NCBI GenBank assembly: GCA_020720905.1
Contig: DYNT01000073.1
Span: forward strand, 1 to 6,682
Direction: 5' to 3'
Source of the DNA: Micavibrio aeruginosavorus
Lineage (GTDB): Bacteria > Pseudomonadota > Alphaproteobacteria > UBA9219
DNA length: 6,682 bases
The position numbers and the translations under genes were made by a program. Positions 4,397 through 6,682 of this stretch are shown piece by piece. Within the stretch, counting starts at the first letter, position 1. Every line of letters begins with the position of its first letter. The notes beneath the pieces are model-generated. The model was not told the DNA's origin, ran no database searches, and was given only the letters and a program-made list of their open reading frames with translations.

Positions 4397-5870
4397 TCTG
4401 ACAGGGAAAAAAGTTGTCATCTGGGGAGCGGGCATGGAAGGCCGCGCGGCAGCCGCATGGATTCTTGATCGCGCCGTGCCAGCCTCGTTGGTTTTTGTTG
4501 ATGACAGCCAAGGCGAAGAACCCTCTGTAAAAATCGCCCTCCCCTTGCGGGAGGGCACGAGATTTTCGCTTCCGAAGGGAGAGAAAATCTCGGGGAGGGG
4601 GCAAACGCCCAAACAACAACCCCTCCCCGAAAACGCTTGCGCGTTTTCGACCCTCCCGCAAGGGGAGGGTGATTTAAGCGAGTCTGTTAATCCCATTTCA
4701 AAGCCGTTGACCTATCCCATCCTTTGCAGCGAAGAAAAAGAGAAAGCCTTAGCGCAAGCGGATGTCGTTGTAAAATCTCCGGGGGTCAGCCTCTACAGAC
4801 CCGAAATCCACGCCTTGCAAGCCACGCAAAGGCCCATCACCTCGCTTTTAAATCTGTGGCTGGCGGAGCCTCATGCGGCGACCGTTATCGGCATCACGGG
4901 CAGCAAGGGCAAAAGCACCACGTCCGCTCTGTTGGCGCATGTTTTGCGCGAGAACAGCGGCAAAAGGATCGCACTGGCGGGCAATATCGGCACACCCGTC
5001 ACCGCCGTCAACCTTAACGAGACGGACATCGCGATCATCGAAATCTCCAGCCATCAAGCCGCAACCTTAAGCGAAAGCTGCGCCATCGGCCTTGTCACCA
5101 CGCTGTATCCCGAACACCTTGACTGGCATGGAAGCGTGACGCGCTATTACGCCGACAAGCTAAACCTGCTGGCACAAAGCCGCGTGACCATCGCCTGCCA
5201 ACAAGTTATCAAAGCCGCGCAAGAGTGCGGCCTTACCGTCAATCCCACGGTTATTTTTGCAGACAAGAATGGCTTTCACACGCAAGGCTCGCGCCTTTAT
5301 GACGGCGCAAAGCCTCTGCCCTTTCTTGATAACGCTTATCTCACGCGCCCGCATAACCTTGCCAACGTGTGCGCGGTTCTGACGGTTCTTCGCGTCCTTG
5401 GCCAAGATACTTCGGCGGCTATCGAAGCGATAAAGACGTTCCAAGGCCTCCCCCACCGCCAGCAAGAGCTGGGCGAAAAGGACGGCCTTCTCTATGTGAA
5501 TGACAGCCTGTCCACAACGCCACACGCGGCCATCGCGGCGATGGAGGCGTATGCAGGGCGTCCCCTCACTCTCATTGCGGGAGGCTTTGATCGCGGCATC
5601 GATTACACACCGCTTGTCGATTATGTCCTGCGCCGTTCAAGCGTCGCCGTCGTGTGCATGGGGCCAAGCGGCGAGAGGATTTTTAAAGCGCTGGAAGAGC
5701 GCGGCGCGAAAACCATCGCCCTCGCCGCCTCAATGGAGGAAGCCGTTGCCTTTGCCCGCGACCATACCGCCACAGGGGGCGTCGTCCTTCTCTCCCCCGC
5801 CGCGCCTAGCTTTGGCCTGTTCAAAGATTATGCCGAGCGCGGCCTCCGCTTTGCCAAAGCAAGTCTCTAA
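4383..5870 (+). CDS. murD2: UDP-N-acetylmuramoyl-L-alanine--L-glutamate ligase (MurD2), with an in-frame repeat insertion
   Basis: This is a cytoplasmic Mur ligase that uses ATP to join glutamate to UDP-MurNAc-L-Ala; next to murL it is expected to use L-Glu. The 495-aa product begins with a Rossmann-like UDP-binding domain (KKVVIWGAGMEGR, 9-21). The ATPase domain has the P-loop GITGSKGKSTT (170-180), NIGTP (201-205), EISSHQ (220-225), YPEHLDWHG (242-250) and probable carbamylated Lys259 in YYADKL. The C-terminal domain has GLPHR (355-359), VNDSLSTT (372-379), AGGFDRGIDYTP (399-410) and SPAAPSFGLFKDYAERG (471-487). Compared from memory with E. coli MurD, the NDSKAT lysine is Leu376 and the GGDGK lysine is Arg404, so the glutamate pocket differs from canonical MurD. 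Residues 50-98 are encoded by a palindromic element and have no Mur ligase counterpart; without them the protein would be about 446-448 aa. The frame is intact, so the enzyme is probably functional. ATG 4383 is preferred over 4368. Confidence 0.9.
   Translation: MRARDLTGKKVVIWGAGMEGRAAAAWILDRAVPASLVFVDDSQGEEPSVKIALPLREGTRFSLPKGEKISGRGQTPKQQPLPENACAFSTLPQGEGDLSESVNPISKPLTYPILCSEEKEKALAQADVVVKSPGVSLYRPEIHALQATQRPITSLLNLWLAEPHAATVIGITGSKGKSTTSALLAHVLRENSGKRIALAGNIGTPVTAVNLNETDIAIIEISSHQAATLSESCAIGLVTTLYPEHLDWHGSVTRYYADKLNLLAQSRVTIACQQVIKAAQECGLTVNPTVIFADKNGFHTQGSRLYDGAKPLPFLDNAYLTRPHNLANVCAVLTVLRVLGQDTSAAIEAIKTFQGLPHRQQELGEKDGLLYVNDSLSTTPHAAIAAMEAYAGRPLTLIAGGFDRGIDYTPLVDYVLRRSSVAVVCMGPSGERIFKALEERGAKTIALAASMEEAVAFARDHTATGGVVLLSPAAPSFGLFKDYAERGLRFAKASL
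4531..4675. repeat. 145-nt palindromic element inserted in frame in murD2
   Basis: The outer arms 4531-4555 and 4651-4675 are inverted repeats matching at 24 of 25 bases, with the core CCCTCCCCTTGCGGGAGGG. Three inner pairings are visible: CGAGATTTTC/GAAAATCTCG (4558-4567 with 4583-4592), GGGGAGGGG/CCCCTCCCC (4592-4600 with 4620-4628) and CGAAAACGC-TTGC-GCGTTTTCG (4628-4649). The whole would fold like a cloverleaf. It carries no stop in the murD2 frame and encodes roughly residues 50-98, rich in Pro, Gly, Arg and Lys. Minus-strand frames across it are also open. Frame-preserving palindromic insertions in genes are known from Rickettsia (RPE elements). This one is of similar style, but membership of any named family is unproven. 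Confidence 0.85.
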
Positions 5871-5944
5871 TAATCAAGAATCTTGACGTATCGTGCCTTT
5901 AAAAAGCACAACGACAGCTTAACCAAACAAGAAAAGAAAACGGC

Positions 5945-6511
5945 CTACTCTTTGGCGCGTTCGACATAACTGTTATCAGCGGTGGCAACGACAACGCGCG
6001 TTCCGGCCTCAATAAACGGAGGCACCAGAATACGCACACCATTCGAAAGCTTGGCTGGCTTATACGAAGAAGACGCCGTTTGTCCTTTGACAACAGGATC
6101 AGCCTCAACAATCTCTAGCGTTACTTGCCCTGGCAGCTCAACAGAAAGGGGAGAGCCCTCATAAGTCTGCACATTGCAAATCATGCCATCTTGTAAATAC
6201 ACAGCGGCATCGCCGATGATATCGGCTTGCACGACATACTGTTCAAACGATTCCTGATCCATAAAGGTATAGTCGCCATCGCTGACAAACAGGAATTGCA
6301 TTTCATGATCCGACAACTGGACACGCTCCACCGACTCCTGCGTGCGAAAACGCTCATTCGTCTTGATGCCCGTGCGAACATCCTTCATATCAATCTGAAC
6401 AATCGCGTTCCCCTTGCCGGGGATCATAATCTCACTTTTGATCACAACCCACAGTTTGTTGTTGTGTTCAAGAACATGGCCCTTGCGGACGGTATTGGCA
6501 TCAACTTTCAT
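5945..6511 (-). CDS. efp: Translation elongation factor P
   Basis: EF-P binds the ribosome between the P and E sites and relieves stalling at consecutive prolines. The 188-aa product has the family's standard length and three beta-barrel domains: a KOW-like N-terminal domain (about 1-64), then two OB folds (about 67-127 and 130-188). The loop at the tip of domain I reads MIPGKGNA. Lys33 in PGKG is the residue that is beta-lysylated by EpmA in E. coli-type systems. Domain II includes FMDQESFEQY, and domain III includes YKPAKLSNGVRILVPPFIEAGTRVVV, the usual C-terminal signature. The start is well fixed: GAAGG sits six nt before ATG 6511. It is convergent with murD2, with 74 nt between the stop codons, so it belongs to a separate transcription unit. 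The modifying enzyme is not in the window. Confidence 0.98.
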   Translation of the reverse strand: MKVDANTVRKGHVLEHNNKLWVVIKSEIMIPGKGNAIVQIDMKDVRTGIKTNERFRTQESVERVQLSDHEMQFLFVSDGDYTFMDQESFEQYVVQADIIGDAAVYLQDGMICNVQTYEGSPLSVELPGQVTLEIVEADPVVKGQTASSSYKPAKLSNGVRILVPPFIEAGTRVVVATADNSYVERAKE

Positions 6512-6517
6512 AAAAGA

Positions 6518-6522
6518 CCTTC
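6518..6522 (-). promoter_or_regulatory. Ribosome binding site of efp
   Basis: On the minus strand GAAGG is six nt upstream of ATG 6511. It is the best Shine-Dalgarno match in the window and fixes the efp start. Confidence 0.6.
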
Positions 6523-6543
6523 ATATTTCATAATGGGAAAGAA

Positions 6544-6557
6544 CCTGCCAAAGCAGG
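6544..6557 (-). other. Small stem-loop in the efp upstream region
   Basis: CCTGC-CAAA-GCAGG forms a 5-bp stem with a 4-nt loop about 32 nt before the efp start codon. Farther upstream (6600-6630) the sequence is A/T-rich and could hold the efp promoter; CATAAT on the minus strand is a possible -10 box, but I could not identify a convincing -35. The remaining sequence to 6682 contains nothing else I can support. Confidence 0.25.
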
Positions 6558-6682
6558 CGCGCGGCGCAGTGTGGCTGCCCTCCACCACAACTTCAAGAGA
6601 AATTATGCAAAAAAGGCATAAAAAACGCCATAGTACCGGACGCAGTTGGATAAAGCCTTGAGTTGATTCAAGATAAGGATTC

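Noticed and set aside
4531..4675. Pseudogenisation of murD2 by insertion
   Set aside because: The reading frame continues through the element, and every downstream Mur ligase motif is intact.
4083..4696. Two long minus-strand open frames across the murL/murD2 junction
   Set aside because: They exist mainly because the palindromic element is stop-poor in several frames. Their translations are repeat-like (Pro/Gly/Arg) and antisense to supported genes.
5871..5944. Bidirectional terminator between murD2 and efp
   Set aside because: Only weak pairings are visible (GTGC/GCAC around an A/T loop, and TCAAGAATCTTGA, which is too tight to form a hairpin), without a GC-rich stem plus U-tract.
6227..6661. 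Plus-strand open frame opposite efp, 144 codons
   Set aside because: It is antisense to efp and extends into its leader; no homology or ribosome site supports it.

Overview
The window looks like chromosomal DNA from an alphaproteobacterium. The exact lineage is uncertain and inferred from protein character and from the style of the interspersed palindromic repeats, not from any search. It holds five well-supported genes. On the minus strand, dnaN (sliding clamp) is followed by recF (recombination mediator), a conserved replication/repair pair. On the plus strand, divergent from dnaN, is a two-gene operon, murL then murD2. On the minus strand at the right end, convergent with murD2, is efp (elongation factor P).

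The most interesting gene content is the murL-murD2 pair. Most bacteria make D-glutamate with MurI and add it to UDP-MurNAc-L-Ala with MurD. In the alternative route described in Xanthomonas, MurD2 adds L-glutamate and MurL then epimerises that residue on the nucleotide precursor. Both enzymes are encoded here with a 14-nt overlap, so this organism probably uses that route, replacing or duplicating MurI/MurD.

The second theme is a heavy load of palindromic repeats. A 176-nt palindrome occupies most of the dnaN-recF gap. A different palindrome of about 123 nt, plus a 14-nt fragment matching the first family and a 26-nt imperfect direct repeat, fill the dnaN/murL divergent region. A third palindrome of 145 nt lies inside murD2 and is translated in frame as about 49 residues in the N-terminal UDP-binding domain. 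This resembles the coding-region palindromic elements known from Rickettsia. A purine-only mirror repeat with a G-quadruplex pattern overlaps the first codons of recF.

Layout: 1-101, flank with only a short open frame; 102-1226, recF (-); 1227-1509, repeat-filled gap; 1510-2625, dnaN (-); 2626-3055, divergent regulatory and repeat region; 3056-4396, murL (+); 4383-5870, murD2 (+) with the inserted element at 4531-4675; 5871-5944, short convergent gap; 5945-6511, efp (-); 6512-6682, efp leader and upstream sequence. No rRNA, tRNA, CRISPR array or transposase gene was seen.
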